Assembly: GCF_009793335.1 (NCBI RefSeq) | Contig: NZ_WING01000001.1 | Coordinates: 5,828,001-5,892,000 of the forward strand | From: Actinomadura sp. J1-007 | Lineage (GTDB): Bacteria; Actinomycetota; Actinomycetes; Streptosporangiales; Streptosporangiaceae | Length of the DNA stretch: 64,000 nucleotides | Direction of reading: 5' to 3' | In this document: in pieces, positions 34,346-42,974 of the stretch | How the letters are laid out: each line of letters starts with the position of its first letter | Position numbering within the stretch: the stretch's first letter is position 1 | Translations under genes and position numbers: made by a program | Notes under the pieces: model-generated | Told to the model about the DNA's origin: nothing | Seen by the model: only the letters and a program-made list of their open reading frames with translations | Databases searched by the model: none

Positions 34346-35758
34346 ATGCGGGTCCACGGGAAGCGCTGGCCCCCCGGGCGCTGGACGCTGCGCGCGCGGG
34401 TGACCGCCGCGTCCGCCGCGATCGTCGGCCTCCTGCTGCTCCTCGGCGTCGTGGCGTTCTACCAGGCCATCAGCCGCACGGTGTACGACGGGCTCCGGGA
34501 GCGCGGCACGATCGCGGTCAACGGGCTCGTGGCCGTCGTCCGCTCGTCCGACCCGCGCGGCAGGCTGACGGTCGAGGACGCCGACTTCCCGCTGCTCCAG
34601 GTCGTGGACGGCCGGGGCAGGGTGATCGCGGCGAGCGACGCGATGGCCGGGCGCCCGGAGCTGGAGGGCGCCGCGCCGGGCACGCCGGGCCGTCCCGCGC
34701 ACACCACCGCCGCGGTGCCGGGCGTGACCGACGAGGCGTACATCGTGACCGTCCGCGTGCGCGGCCGCGGCGGATGGCGGGTCGCGCACGCGGCGGCGCC
34801 GCTCACCGAGTTCAGCGGCAACCGGCCCGCGTTCGTCACCGGGCTCGCGATCGCGGTGCTGCTCGGCACGGGCGGCGTCGCGCTCGTGGTGTGGCGGTCG
34901 GTCGGGCGGGCGCTGCGGCCCGTCCGGCGGATGAGCGGCGAGCTGGCCGAGATCACCGGCGGCCGCGCGGACCGGCGGGTGACCGTGCCCGGCTGCCGCG
35001 ACGAGGTCGCCGAGCTGGCCGAGTCGGTGAACGTGACGCTCGGCCGCCTCCAGCGCTTCGTCGAACGGCAGCGGTCGTTCGTCGCGGACGCCTCGCACGA
35101 GCTGCGCAGCCCGCTCACCGGCCTGCGCGCGCAACTGGAGGTCGCGCTCCAGCACCCCGAGGACGAGGACTGGCCCGCGGTCGCGCGCACGGCGCTCGGC
35201 GACGCCGAGCGGCTCGCCCGGATCGTCGGCGACCTGCTCGTCCTCGCCAAGCTCGACGCGGGCGTGCCGGCCGAGCGCGAGGACGTCGACCTCGGCGGGC
35301 TGGCGCGGGCCGAGGCGGCGCGGCCGGAGCGCCGCGTGCCCGTGGACCTGGACGTCGCGGAGGGCGCCGTCGTCCTCGGCGTCCGCCACCACCTGGCCCG
35401 GCTGCTGACCAACCTGCTCGACAACGCCGAACGGCACGCCGCCTCGCGGGTCCGCGTGACCGTCGCGGTCGAGGGGGACGAGGCGGTCGCGGAGGTCGCC
35501 GACGACGGCTCGGGCATCGCGCCTGAGGACCGCGAACGCGTCTTCCGCCGCTTCCAGCGCCTCCCCGAGGGCCGGGCCCGCGACAAGGGCGGCAGCGGCC
35601 TCGGGCTCGCGATCTCCCGCGACATCGCGATCGCGCACGGCGGCTCGCTGGTCGCCGCCGACAGCGACCGCGGGGCGCGCCTCGTGCTGCGGCTCCCGCT
35701 CGCGGACGCCTCGCCGCCCGAGCCGTCCCCAGGGGACGAGGGCCCGCGGCCGAGCTGA
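34346..35758 (+). CDS. Orphan sensor histidine kinase
   Basis: About 470 residues from ATG 34346 with a GGGGAGG-type Shine-Dalgarno. TM1 is AASAAIVGLLLLLGVVAFYQ, then an extracellular sensor of about 130 residues, TM2 (FVTGLAIAVLLGTGGVALVV), a HAMP domain (LRPVRRMSGELAEI), the dimerisation/phospho-acceptor helix FVADASHELRSPLTGLRAQLE with the His (H-box), and the ATPase domain with N box LLTNLLDNAERHA, G1 DDGSGIAPEDRERVF and G2 GGSGLGLAISRDIA. No response regulator gene is adjacent on either side, which is unusual for this class. Confidence 0.93.
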   Translation: MRVHGKRWPPGRWTLRARVTAASAAIVGLLLLLGVVAFYQAISRTVYDGLRERGTIAVNGLVAVVRSSDPRGRLTVEDADFPLLQVVDGRGRVIAASDAMAGRPELEGAAPGTPGRPAHTTAAVPGVTDEAYIVTVRVRGRGGWRVAHAAAPLTEFSGNRPAFVTGLAIAVLLGTGGVALVVWRSVGRALRPVRRMSGELAEITGGRADRRVTVPGCRDEVAELAESVNVTLGRLQRFVERQRSFVADASHELRSPLTGLRAQLEVALQHPEDEDWPAVARTALGDAERLARIVGDLLVLAKLDAGVPAEREDVDLGGLARAEAARPERRVPVDLDVAEGAVVLGVRHHLARLLTNLLDNAERHAASRVRVTVAVEGDEAVAEVADDGSGIAPEDRERVFRRFQRLPEGRARDKGGSGLGLAISRDIAIAHGGSLVAADSDRGARLVLRLPLADASPPEPSPGDEGPRPS

Positions 35759-35766
35759 GGGCGGGT

Positions 35767-35802
35767 CGCCGTCCGCCGTCACCGCGCGAGCGGCGGGCGG
35801 CG
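35767..35802. terminator. Convergent hairpin at the histidine kinase/amidase junction
   Basis: Twelve-base arms (35767-35778 with 35791-35802, one G-T pair), overlapping the amidase stop. Probably terminates both transcripts. Confidence 0.5.
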
Positions 35803-37197
35803 GGCGAAGTGCCGGGTGGCCTGCTCGAAGGCGTGGCCGATCTCCAGGACGGCGCGGTCCGCGCGGTGCGGGCCGACGATCTGGAGGCCGACGGGCAGGC
35901 CGTCCCCGGTGAACCCGGCCGGGACCGACAGGGCGGGGCAGCCGGTCGCCGAGACCAGGTAGCAGGAGGCCATCCACTCCAGGTAGTCGGCCATCGGCCG
36001 TCCCGCGACCGCCTGCGGGTACTCCAGCCCGGCGTCGAACGGCACGGCCTGGCTCACCGGCAGCAGCAGCGCGTCGTAGGTCTCGAAGAACGCGCGGACG
36101 CGGTGGAACAGGGCCGCGCGCAGCACCTCGGCCTCCGCGAGGTCGGCGGGGACGAGCGCGCGGCCCTCCTCGACGTTGCGGACCAGCGAGGGCTTGATGT
36201 CGGCGCGGCGCTCGTCCAGCAGGCCGCCGAGGGCGATCGTCCACTGCCAGGCGCGCAGCGTGCGGAACACGCGGTCGGCGCCGGACAGGTCCGGGCACGC
36301 CTCCTCCACGACGCAGCCGAGCTCGGCGAAGACCTTCACGGCCGGTTCGAGGACGGCGGTGACGGCCGGCTCGACGGGCACCGCGCCGCCGAGGTCCGGG
36401 GACCAGGCGACGCGCAGCCCGGCGAGGTCGCGGCCGAGCGGCGGCGCGAACGCCCGCCCCGGCGCCTCCAGCGCGATCGGGCTGCGCGGGTCGGGGCCCG
36501 CGAGCACCGACAGCAGCAGCGCCGCGTCCGCCACCTCGCGGGCCATCGGCCCCTGCACGGCCATCGCGGTCCACGGGGACGCGACCGGCCACGACGGCAC
36601 CCGTCCCGGCGACGGCCGGAACCCGACCACGTTGCAGAACGACGCGGGGTTGCGCAGCGAGCCGCCCCAGTCGCTCCCGTCCGCGAGCGGGTGCATCCCG
36701 CACGCGAGGGCCGCCGCCGCGCCGCCGCTGCTCCCGCCCGCCGAGCGCGACGTGTCGTACGGGTTGAGGGTCGTGCCGAAGACGGGGTTGAACGTGTGGG
36801 CCCCGGCGGCGAACTCGGGGACGTTCGTCTTGCCGAGCGTGACCGCCCCTGCCGCGCGGATGCGCTCGATGACCAGCTCGTCGCGTTCCGGCACGTGGTC
36901 GGCGAAGATCGGGGACCCGGACGTGGTGCGGATCCCGGCCGTCGCGTGGGTGTCCTTGTGCGCGACGGGCAGGCCGTGCAGGGGGCCGGGCGGCTCGCCG
37001 CGCGCGAGCCGTTCGTCGGCGTCCCGGGCCTGGTCGGCGGCGCGCTCGGCGGTGAGCGTGGCGATCGCGTTGACCCGCGGGTCGGTCCGTTCGATCTGGT
37101 CGAGGTGGGCTTGCAGCACCTCGCGCGCGGACACCTCCCGCGCGCGGATGCGGCGCGCGGTCTCGGTGGCGGAGGAGAAGACGAGAGAGGAGGGCAT
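35779..37197 (-). CDS. Amidase signature-family amidohydrolase
   Basis: 472 residues from ATG 37197. The catalytic Lys is in LPVAHKDTHATAG near residue 81, the cis-Ser in SRSAGGSSGGAAAALACG near 153, and the nucleophile Ser in ADGSDWGGSLRNPASFC near 178. DWGGSLRNPA and the C-terminal GFTGDGLPVGLQIVGPHRAD are typical of the aryl- or acyl-amidase group. It is a different subfamily from the amidase at 16247. Divergent from the carboxyltransferase gene, which starts 72 bases away. Substrate unknown. Confidence 0.92.
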   Translation of the reverse strand: MPSSLVFSSATETARRIRAREVSAREVLQAHLDQIERTDPRVNAIATLTAERAADQARDADERLARGEPPGPLHGLPVAHKDTHATAGIRTTSGSPIFADHVPERDELVIERIRAAGAVTLGKTNVPEFAAGAHTFNPVFGTTLNPYDTSRSAGGSSGGAAAALACGMHPLADGSDWGGSLRNPASFCNVVGFRPSPGRVPSWPVASPWTAMAVQGPMAREVADAALLLSVLAGPDPRSPIALEAPGRAFAPPLGRDLAGLRVAWSPDLGGAVPVEPAVTAVLEPAVKVFAELGCVVEEACPDLSGADRVFRTLRAWQWTIALGGLLDERRADIKPSLVRNVEEGRALVPADLAEAEVLRAALFHRVRAFFETYDALLLPVSQAVPFDAGLEYPQAVAGRPMADYLEWMASCYLVSATGCPALSVPAGFTGDGLPVGLQIVGPHRADRAVLEIGHAFEQATRHFARRPPLAR

Positions 37198-37268
37198 GCC
37201 CGGTTCCTACCCACCGGGGGCGTCCGCGAGGCCGCGTGAGATTCTGGCGCCTGGCCGGGAGGGGACGC

Positions 37269-38804
37269 GTGACTGAGCGTGACGGGGCGCGGGAGCTGCT
37301 GCGCCGGGTGCTGGACGAGGGCACGTGGACGTCGTGGGACGTCCCGCCCGCCCCTCCGCCGGAGGGCGGCGGGGAAGGGGCCGCGGGGGCCGCGTACGCG
37401 CGGGAGCTGGCGGCGGCGCGGGAGCGCAGCGGGTGCGACGAGGCGGTGCTGACCGGCGAGGGGCTGCTGCGCGGGCGCAGGGTCGCGTTCGTGGTGTCGG
37501 AGTTCCGATTCCTGGCCGGGTCGATCGGGCTGGCGACCGCCGACCGGATCGTCTCCGCCGTCGAGCGCGCGACCGCCGAACGGCTGCCCCTGCTCGCCGC
37601 GCCGTCGTCGGGCGGCACCCGGATGCAGGAGGGGACGGCCGCGTTCGTCCAGATGGCGCGGATCACCGCGGCCGTCATGGCGCACCGCGCGGCCGGGCTG
37701 CCCTATCTCGTCCACCTGCGGCATCCGACGACGGGCGGGGTGTTCGCGTCGTGGGGGTCGCTCGGCCATGTCACGTCCGCCGAGCCGGGCGCGCTGATCG
37801 GGTTCCTCGGACCGCGGGTGTACGAGGGGATGTACGGGGAGCCGTTCCCTCCGGGCGTGCAGGTCGCCGAGAACCTCGCGGCCCAGGGCCTGGTGGACGC
37901 CGTCGTCGGCGTGGACGACCTGCCCGCCGTCGCCGCCGACGCCCTCGACGTGCTCTGCGGCGAACGCCTGGCGGGGCGCGCGCCCGGGAGCGCGTCCGGG
38001 AGCGCGCCCGGGAGCGCGTCCGACGAGCCGGAGGCGGTCGCGCCGGACGCCCTGCCCTCGGCCTGGGACTCGATCGTCCGGTCGCGGGCGGCGGAACGGC
38101 CCGGCGTCCGGGAGCTGCTGCGGTACGGCGCGAGCCGCGTCACGCCGCTGTCGGGCACCGGCGAGGGGGAGGCGGAGCCGGGGCTGCTGCTGGCGCTCGC
38201 GCGGTTCGGCGCGGTGCCGTGCGTGCTCGTCGGGCAGGACCGGCGCGGCCAGCGCGCCGGCCATCCGCTCGGACCGGCCGGGCTGCGCGTCGCGCGGCGC
38301 GGGATGCGGCTGGCCGCCGAGCTGCGCCTCCCGCTGGTCACGGTCGTGGACACGCCCGGCGCGGTGCTGTCGGCCGAGGCGGAGGAGGGCGGCCTCGCGG
38401 GGGAGATCGCGCGCTGCCTCGCCGACCTGGTGACCTCGCCCGCGCCGACGCTCTGCCTGCTGCTCGGCGAGGGCGCCGGAGGCGCGGCGCTCGCGCTGCT
38501 GCCCGCCGACCGGGTCCTCGCGGCCCGGCACGCGTGGCTGTCGCCGCTGCCGCCCGAGGGCGCGTCGGTGATCGTGCACCGGACGCCGGACCGGGCCGCC
38601 GAGATGGCCGCGGCGCAGGGCGTGCGGTCCGCCGACCTGCTGCGCGACGGCGTCGCGGACGCGCTGGTGGACGAGCGCCCGGACGCGGCCCGCGAGCCGG
38701 AGGCGTTCTGCCGCAGGGCCGCCGCGGCCGTGGAGCGGGCGCTCGCCGCGCTGCCCGGCCCCGACCGCGCCGCCCGGACGGGACGTTTCCGCCCGCGCGT
38801 GTGA
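37269..38804 (+). CDS. Fused acyl-CoA carboxyltransferase (AccD-AccA-like)
   Basis: 511 residues from GTG 37269 (GGAGGGG upstream; an in-frame GTG at 37236 is less likely). The N-terminal half is the beta-type carboxyltransferase domain, with FRFLAGSIGLATADRIV, PSSGGTRMQEGTAAFVQMARI and HPTTGGVFASWGSLGHV. The C-terminal half is alpha-type, with VTVVDTPGAVLSAEAEEGGLAGEIARCL and LGEGAGGAALALLPADRVLA. It carries no N-terminal zinc finger. It transfers carboxyl from carboxybiotin to an acyl-CoA. Between the halves, at 37978-38025, a 24-bp unit is repeated twice (encoding APGSASGS). The biotin carboxylase subunit is not in the window. Confidence 0.9.
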   Translation: MTERDGARELLRRVLDEGTWTSWDVPPAPPPEGGGEGAAGAAYARELAAARERSGCDEAVLTGEGLLRGRRVAFVVSEFRFLAGSIGLATADRIVSAVERATAERLPLLAAPSSGGTRMQEGTAAFVQMARITAAVMAHRAAGLPYLVHLRHPTTGGVFASWGSLGHVTSAEPGALIGFLGPRVYEGMYGEPFPPGVQVAENLAAQGLVDAVVGVDDLPAVAADALDVLCGERLAGRAPGSASGSAPGSASDEPEAVAPDALPSAWDSIVRSRAAERPGVRELLRYGASRVTPLSGTGEGEAEPGLLLALARFGAVPCVLVGQDRRGQRAGHPLGPAGLRVARRGMRLAAELRLPLVTVVDTPGAVLSAEAEEGGLAGEIARCLADLVTSPAPTLCLLLGEGAGGAALALLPADRVLAARHAWLSPLPPEGASVIVHRTPDRAAEMAAAQGVRSADLLRDGVADALVDERPDAAREPEAFCRRAAAAVERALAALPGPDRAARTGRFRPRV

Positions 38805-38824
38805 AAGCCGGGGGTTCCGGTGCG

Positions 38825-38854
38825 TTGACCGGGTTTTGTTTGGGTTCGTACGAT
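38825..38854 (+). promoter_or_regulatory. Promoter and operator A of the palindrome regulon
   Basis: TTGACC (38825-38830), 18-base spacer, TACGAT (38849-38854). The operator GTTTGGGTTCGTAC occupies 38838-38851, so it overlaps the spacer and the -10 element. The GTG of the amidotransferase is 36 bases downstream. Confidence 0.65.
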
Positions 38855-38889
38855 CTTCGGAGTCGTTCCCCGGTACCCGAGGAGGCCCC

Positions 38890-39594
38890 GTGCGCGCCCT
38901 GCTCATCGAGCACGACCACCAGTCCCCGCCCGGCCCGGTGGGCGACCGGCTCGCGGCGCGCGGGTTCGACCTGACCGAGCTGCTGGTGGTCCCCGCCGAG
39001 CGGCACCGCGCGCCGGGCGTCGAGTGCGCGTTCCCCGACCCGCTCGACTACGACCTGGTCGTCCCGATGGGCGCGCCCTGGTCGGTGGACGACGTGGAGG
39101 CCATCGGCCCCTGGGTCGGGCCCGAGCTGGCCGCGCTCGCCAAGGCGTGCGAGGCGGGCGTCCCGATCCTCGGCATCTGCTTCGGCGGGCAGGCCCTCGC
39201 GTGCGCGCTCGGCGGCGGCGTCGAGCGCGCGCCGCGTCCCGAGATGGGCTGGACGCGGGTCGAGACGGACGATCCGTCGCTGGTGGGGGAGGGGCCGTGG
39301 TTCCAGTTCCACTACGACCGCTGGATCCTGCCGCCCGGCGCCCGGGAGATCGCGCGGAACGCGGTGTGCTCGCAGGCGTTCGTGTCCGGCCGCTCGCTCG
39401 GGCTCCAGTTCCATCCCGAGATCACCGCCGCGGAGTTCGGGCTGTGGCTGGAGGAGGGCGGCGCGGAGCTGATGGCGGCCGAGGGGTACGAACCGTCCGC
39501 CGTGATGGCCGAGGTCAGGCGGGACGAGGCGGTGTCGGCGCGCCGCACGCACGCGCTCGTGGACGCGTTCCTCGACCGGGTCGCCTGGGCGTGA
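38890..39594 (+). CDS. Class I glutamine amidotransferase-like hydrolase
   Basis: 234 residues from GTG 38890 with GAGGAGG four bases upstream. The triad of class I glutamine amidotransferases is complete: Cys97 in ILGICFGGQALA, His175 and Glu177 in LQFHPEI. A free-standing GATase next to catabolic enzymes can act as a gamma-glutamyl hydrolase; in aniline and putrescine breakdown such a protein works with a glutamine-synthetase-like ligase. A GS-like ligase under the same type of operator lies at 56527-57912, so this role is a reasonable inference. Operator A lies in its promoter. Confidence 0.85.
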   Translation: MRALLIEHDHQSPPGPVGDRLAARGFDLTELLVVPAERHRAPGVECAFPDPLDYDLVVPMGAPWSVDDVEAIGPWVGPELAALAKACEAGVPILGICFGGQALACALGGGVERAPRPEMGWTRVETDDPSLVGEGPWFQFHYDRWILPPGAREIARNAVCSQAFVSGRSLGLQFHPEITAAEFGLWLEEGGAELMAAEGYEPSAVMAEVRRDEAVSARRTHALVDAFLDRVAWA

Positions 39595-39602
39595 CCCATC
39601 TC

Positions 39603-39616
39603 GTTTGTTCCCAAAC
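39603..39616. promoter_or_regulatory. Operator B of the palindrome regulon
   Basis: GTTTGTTCCCAAAC, with perfectly paired GTTTG/CAAAC arms, 19 bases upstream of the -35 element of the hpaE-like promoter and 61 bases (about six helical turns) centre-to-centre from operator C. The pair would allow cooperative binding or looping. Confidence 0.6.
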
Positions 39617-39634
39617 ATTCTTCCGGCCGACCGC

Positions 39635-39677
39635 TTGACCGGCCCGCGCCCGCTTCCTAGGTTATTTGGGACCAAAC
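39635..39677 (+). promoter_or_regulatory. Promoter and operator C upstream of the hpaE-like gene
   Basis: TTGACC (39635-39640), 17-base spacer, TAGGTT (39658-39663), then operator ATTTGGGACCAAAC at 39664-39677. The operator abuts the -10 element and covers the expected transcription start, which fits repression. Confidence 0.7.
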
Positions 39678-39696
39678 AAAATGGAGGTGCGCTGCG

Positions 39697-41163
39697 ATGG
39701 CAACAGTCGCGGGCGTGGCCGTCGACCCCCGGCACTGGATCGGCGGCGAGCGCGTCGCCTCGGCCCGTCCGGCGGGCGGGGGCGCGACGTTCACCGACCT
39801 GTCCCCGATCGACGAGCGGCCGATCGCCGAGATCGCGCGGGGCGGGGCGGCGGAGGCGGACGCGGCGGTGGCCGCGGCGCGCGCGGCGTTCCCCGCGTGG
39901 GCGCGGACGGGCCGCGAGGAGCGCGCCCGGCTGCTGCACGCGATCGCGGACGGCGTCGAGAAGCGGACCGAGGAGCTGGCGCGGGTCGAGACCGCCGACA
40001 ACGGCGCGCTGATCCGCTCGCACCGGCGCGGGGTGATGCCGCGCGTCGCGCACAACTTCCGGTTCTTCGCCGACCGGCTGCTCGGCCTCGGTCACGACGA
40101 CTTCGAGACGCGCGGCCACCGCAACCACGTGAGCTGGGACCCCGCCGGGGTCTGCGCGCTGATCACGCCGTGGAACGCGCCGCTGATGCTCGCCACCTGG
40201 AAGATCGCGCCCGCGCTCGCCGCGGGGAACACCGTCGTCCTCAAGCCCGCTGAGTGGACCCCGCTCACCGCGTCGCTGCTCGCCGACATCGCCGCCGAGG
40301 CCGGGCTGCCGGACGGCGTGCTCAACGTCGTCCAGGGGTACGGCGCGGAGGCCGGCGGGCCGCTCACCGCCCACCCGGACGTGCGGCGGATCAGCTTCAC
40401 CGGCTCGGTCCCGACGGCGCGGGCGATCGCCGCCGCCGCGGCGCCGCACCTGACGCCGATGTCGCTGGAGCTGGGCGGCAAGTCGCCGCTGCTGGTGTTC
40501 GCCGACGCCGACCTCGACCTCGCCGCCGACCTCGCCGTCGAGCAGTACGACAACGCCGGCCAGGTCTGCCTCGCCGCGACCCGGCTGCTGGTCGAGTCGT
40601 CCGTCGCCGAGGCGTTCACCGAACGGCTCCTCGCGCGGACCGGGGCCCTCAAGCAGGGCGACCCGCGCGATCCCGGCACCGACGTGGGCCCGCAGATCCA
40701 CCGCCGCCACCTCGAACGCGTGGACGGGTTCGTCCGGCGGGCGCGCGAGGCGGGCGCCCGCGCGCTGACCGGCGGCGGGCCGAACGACGACCTCGGCGGC
40801 CTCTACTACCGGCCCACCCTGTTCACCGGCGCGCCGGACGGGGCGGAGATCCTCACCGAGGAGGTCTTCGGGCCCGTCCTGACGCTCCAGACGTTCGACA
40901 CCGAGGAGCAGGCCGTCGCGCTCGCCAACGGCACCCGCTACGGCCTCGCCGCGACCCTCGCCACCGGCGACCCCGACCGCGCCGCGCGCGTGTCCGGACG
41001 GCTCGTCGCCGGGACGGTCTGGGTCAACTGCTTCTTCGTCCGCGACCTCGCCGCCCCGTTCGGCGGGTCCCGGCTGTCCGGGATGGGGCGCGAGGGCGGC
41101 GACTGGAGCTTCGACTTCTACTGCGACCTCAAGAACACGGTGACGGCGCCATGGGCCGGGTGA
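39697..41163 (+). CDS. hpaE: 5-carboxymethyl-2-hydroxymuconate semialdehyde dehydrogenase-type ALDH
   Basis: 488 residues from ATG 39697 (GGAGG nine bases upstream). NAD(P)-dependent aldehyde dehydrogenase: cofactor-binding TPWNAPLMLATWKIAPALAAGN, ISFTGSVPTARAIA, catalytic Glu in LELGGKSPLLVFADAD and catalytic Cys in YDNAGQVCLAATRLL near residue 288. Overall pattern (ADNGALIRSHRRGVMPRVAHNFRFFADRL, DLAAPFGGSRLSGMGREGG) is closest to HpaE, which oxidises the ring-cleavage product of homoprotocatechuate. The two downstream genes match the next enzymes of that route. Start of a three-gene operon; overlaps the dioxygenase ATG by 13 bases. Confidence 0.85.
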   Translation: MATVAGVAVDPRHWIGGERVASARPAGGGATFTDLSPIDERPIAEIARGGAAEADAAVAAARAAFPAWARTGREERARLLHAIADGVEKRTEELARVETADNGALIRSHRRGVMPRVAHNFRFFADRLLGLGHDDFETRGHRNHVSWDPAGVCALITPWNAPLMLATWKIAPALAAGNTVVLKPAEWTPLTASLLADIAAEAGLPDGVLNVVQGYGAEAGGPLTAHPDVRRISFTGSVPTARAIAAAAAPHLTPMSLELGGKSPLLVFADADLDLAADLAVEQYDNAGQVCLAATRLLVESSVAEAFTERLLARTGALKQGDPRDPGTDVGPQIHRRHLERVDGFVRRAREAGARALTGGGPNDDLGGLYYRPTLFTGAPDGAEILTEEVFGPVLTLQTFDTEEQAVALANGTRYGLAATLATGDPDRAARVSGRLVAGTVWVNCFFVRDLAAPFGGSRLSGMGREGGDWSFDFYCDLKNTVTAPWAG

Positions 41164-42050
41164 CCGGCGCGGGGCTCCTCGCGCACGTGCCGACGATCGT
41201 CCTGCCGGAGGTCACCCGCCGGGAGCTGAACGGCGGGCGGGACACCACCCTGGTCCCCGGCCTGCGGCGGCTCCGCGCCGAGGTGTTCGAGCGCGGCGAC
41301 TACGACACGGTCGTGGTGCTCGACTCGCACTGGGCGACGACCGTCGAGTTCGTCGTCACCGCGCAGGACCGCCGCGCGGGCCTCTACACCTCCGACGAGC
41401 TGCCGCGCGGCATGTGCCGGATGCCGTACGACTTCCCGGGCGACCCCGAGCTCGCCCGCGCGGTCGCGGAGCGCGCCTCCGCGCACGGCACGTGGATCAC
41501 CGCGATCGACGACCCGGCGCTGCCGATCCACTACGCGACCGTCAACCTGTGGACGCACCTCGGCCTGCGCGACGACCCGTACCTCGGCGACCCCGGGCGG
41601 CGGTGGATCTCGATCGGCGTGTGCCAGACCGCCGACACCGAGGACTTCCTGCGCCTCGGCCGCGCGCTCGGCGACGCCATCGCGGCCCTGGACCGCCGCG
41701 TGCTGCTCATCGCGTCCGGGGCGCTGTCGCACACGTTCTGGCCGCTGCGCGAGATCCGCGACCACGAGGCGGGCGACCCGTCGCACATCTTCACGCCCGA
41801 GGCGCGGGCGGCCGACGAGCAGCGCATCGCGTGGCTGCGCGACGGCGACCACGCGCGCGTGCTCGACACGATGCCGGAGTTCCTGCGGTTCCGGCCCGAG
41901 GCCCGCTTCGGGCACTACCTGATGATGGTCGGCGCCCTCGGCGAGCGCGCGTGCCGCGCCCCGGGCCGCCTCTACAGCCAGTACGAGAACTCCGTCGGAA
42001 CCGGCCAGGTGCACCTCTGGTTCGACCGCCCCGAGAACGGATGGACCTGA
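41151..42050 (+). CDS. hpaD: 3,4-dihydroxyphenylacetate 2,3-dioxygenase-like extradiol dioxygenase (LigB superfamily)
   Basis: 299 residues from ATG 41151. AHVPTIVLPE with the first metal-ligand His, VVVLDSHWATT, LYTSDELPRGMCRM, LLIASGALSHTFWP (active-site His), and YENSVGTGQVHLWFD at the end match the class III extradiol enzyme HpaD/HpcB. It opens the ring of homoprotocatechuate or a related catechol with Fe2+ and O2. It overlaps the ALDH gene and ends right where the FAH gene begins (TGA then ATG). The class is clear; the exact catechol substrate is inferred. Confidence 0.87.
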   Translation: MGRVTGAGLLAHVPTIVLPEVTRRELNGGRDTTLVPGLRRLRAEVFERGDYDTVVVLDSHWATTVEFVVTAQDRRAGLYTSDELPRGMCRMPYDFPGDPELARAVAERASAHGTWITAIDDPALPIHYATVNLWTHLGLRDDPYLGDPGRRWISIGVCQTADTEDFLRLGRALGDAIAALDRRVLLIASGALSHTFWPLREIRDHEAGDPSHIFTPEARAADEQRIAWLRDGDHARVLDTMPEFLRFRPEARFGHYLMMVGALGERACRAPGRLYSQYENSVGTGQVHLWFDRPENGWT

Positions 42051-42974
42051 ATGCCCACCGAGTACCGCCGCGTCCTGCTCGACGGCGCGACCGTCCTGAC
42101 CGTCCGGGAGGGCGACGACCTGGTCGCCGCCGACGGCCGCCGCGTGCCCGCCGCCGAGGCCGTCCACCTGCCGCCGTGCGTCCCGTCCAAGATCGTCGCG
42201 GTGCACCTCAACCACCGCAGCCGGGTCGAGGAGTTCCGGACCGCGCTGCCGCCCGCGCCCACCTACTTCCACAAGCCCACCTCCGCGCTGAACGCCCACG
42301 GCGGCGCGGTCGTCCGCCCGGAGCGCTGCCGCTACCTCAACTACGAGGGCGAGATCGCGATCGTCATCGGCCGGACGGCGCGCAACATCGCGCCCGCCGA
42401 CGCCGCCGCGCACATCGCGGGCTACACCGTCGCCAACGACTACGGCCTGCACGACTTCCGCGACACCGACGCCGGGTCGATGCTGCGCGTGAAGGGCTCC
42501 GACACCCTGTGCCCGCTCGGCCCCGGCCTGGTCACCGGCTGGGACTTCCGCGGCAAGTACCTGCGCACCTACGTCAACGGCGAGCTCGTCCAGGACGGGA
42601 GCACCGACGAGATGCGCTGGGACATGCACTACCTCGTCGCCGACATCGCCCGCACGATCACCCTGAACCCCGGCGACGTGCTGCTGTCGGGCACCCCGGC
42701 CAACTCCCGCCCCGTCCGTCCGGGCGACGTGGTCGAGGTGGAGGCGGAGGGCCTCGGCCGCCTGCGCAACCACATCGTCGCCGGGCCCGTCCCCGTCCGC
42801 GACGACTGCGGCGCGCAGCCGACCGAGTCGGAGGAGGTCGTCTCCACCGCGTTCGGCGGCGACTGGGAGTTCCGCGGCATCCGCCCCCGAAGAGGCCCTA
42901 GCCGGGACGATCACGCCGCCCGCGCGGTCGGGCGGACGACCCATCGCGCCGCCGCGCTTAGGCTGCGGGCATGA
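42051..42974 (+). CDS. Fumarylacetoacetate hydrolase-family isomerase/decarboxylase (HpaG-like)
   Basis: Observed frame gives 307 residues. The core has KIVAVHLNHRSRVEEF, FHKPTSALNAHGGAVV, the metal site YEGEIAIVIG, ANDYGLHDFRD, KGSDTLCPLGPGLVT and ADIARTITLNPGDVLLSGTPA. These mark the FAH superfamily, with HpaG-type (2-hydroxyhepta-2,4-diene-1,7-dioate isomerase) being the context choice. The final 30 residues are Arg/Ala-rich and unlike the family. One C missing in the C5 at 42884-42888 would instead give GIRPPKRP and a TAG at 42899-42901, a normal length of about 284. As read, the stop overlaps the next ATG (ATGA). Confidence 0.87.
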   Translation: MPTEYRRVLLDGATVLTVREGDDLVAADGRRVPAAEAVHLPPCVPSKIVAVHLNHRSRVEEFRTALPPAPTYFHKPTSALNAHGGAVVRPERCRYLNYEGEIAIVIGRTARNIAPADAAAHIAGYTVANDYGLHDFRDTDAGSMLRVKGSDTLCPLGPGLVTGWDFRGKYLRTYVNGELVQDGSTDEMRWDMHYLVADIARTITLNPGDVLLSGTPANSRPVRPGDVVEVEAEGLGRLRNHIVAGPVPVRDDCGAQPTESEEVVSTAFGGDWEFRGIRPRRGPSRDDHAARAVGRTTHRAAALRLRA

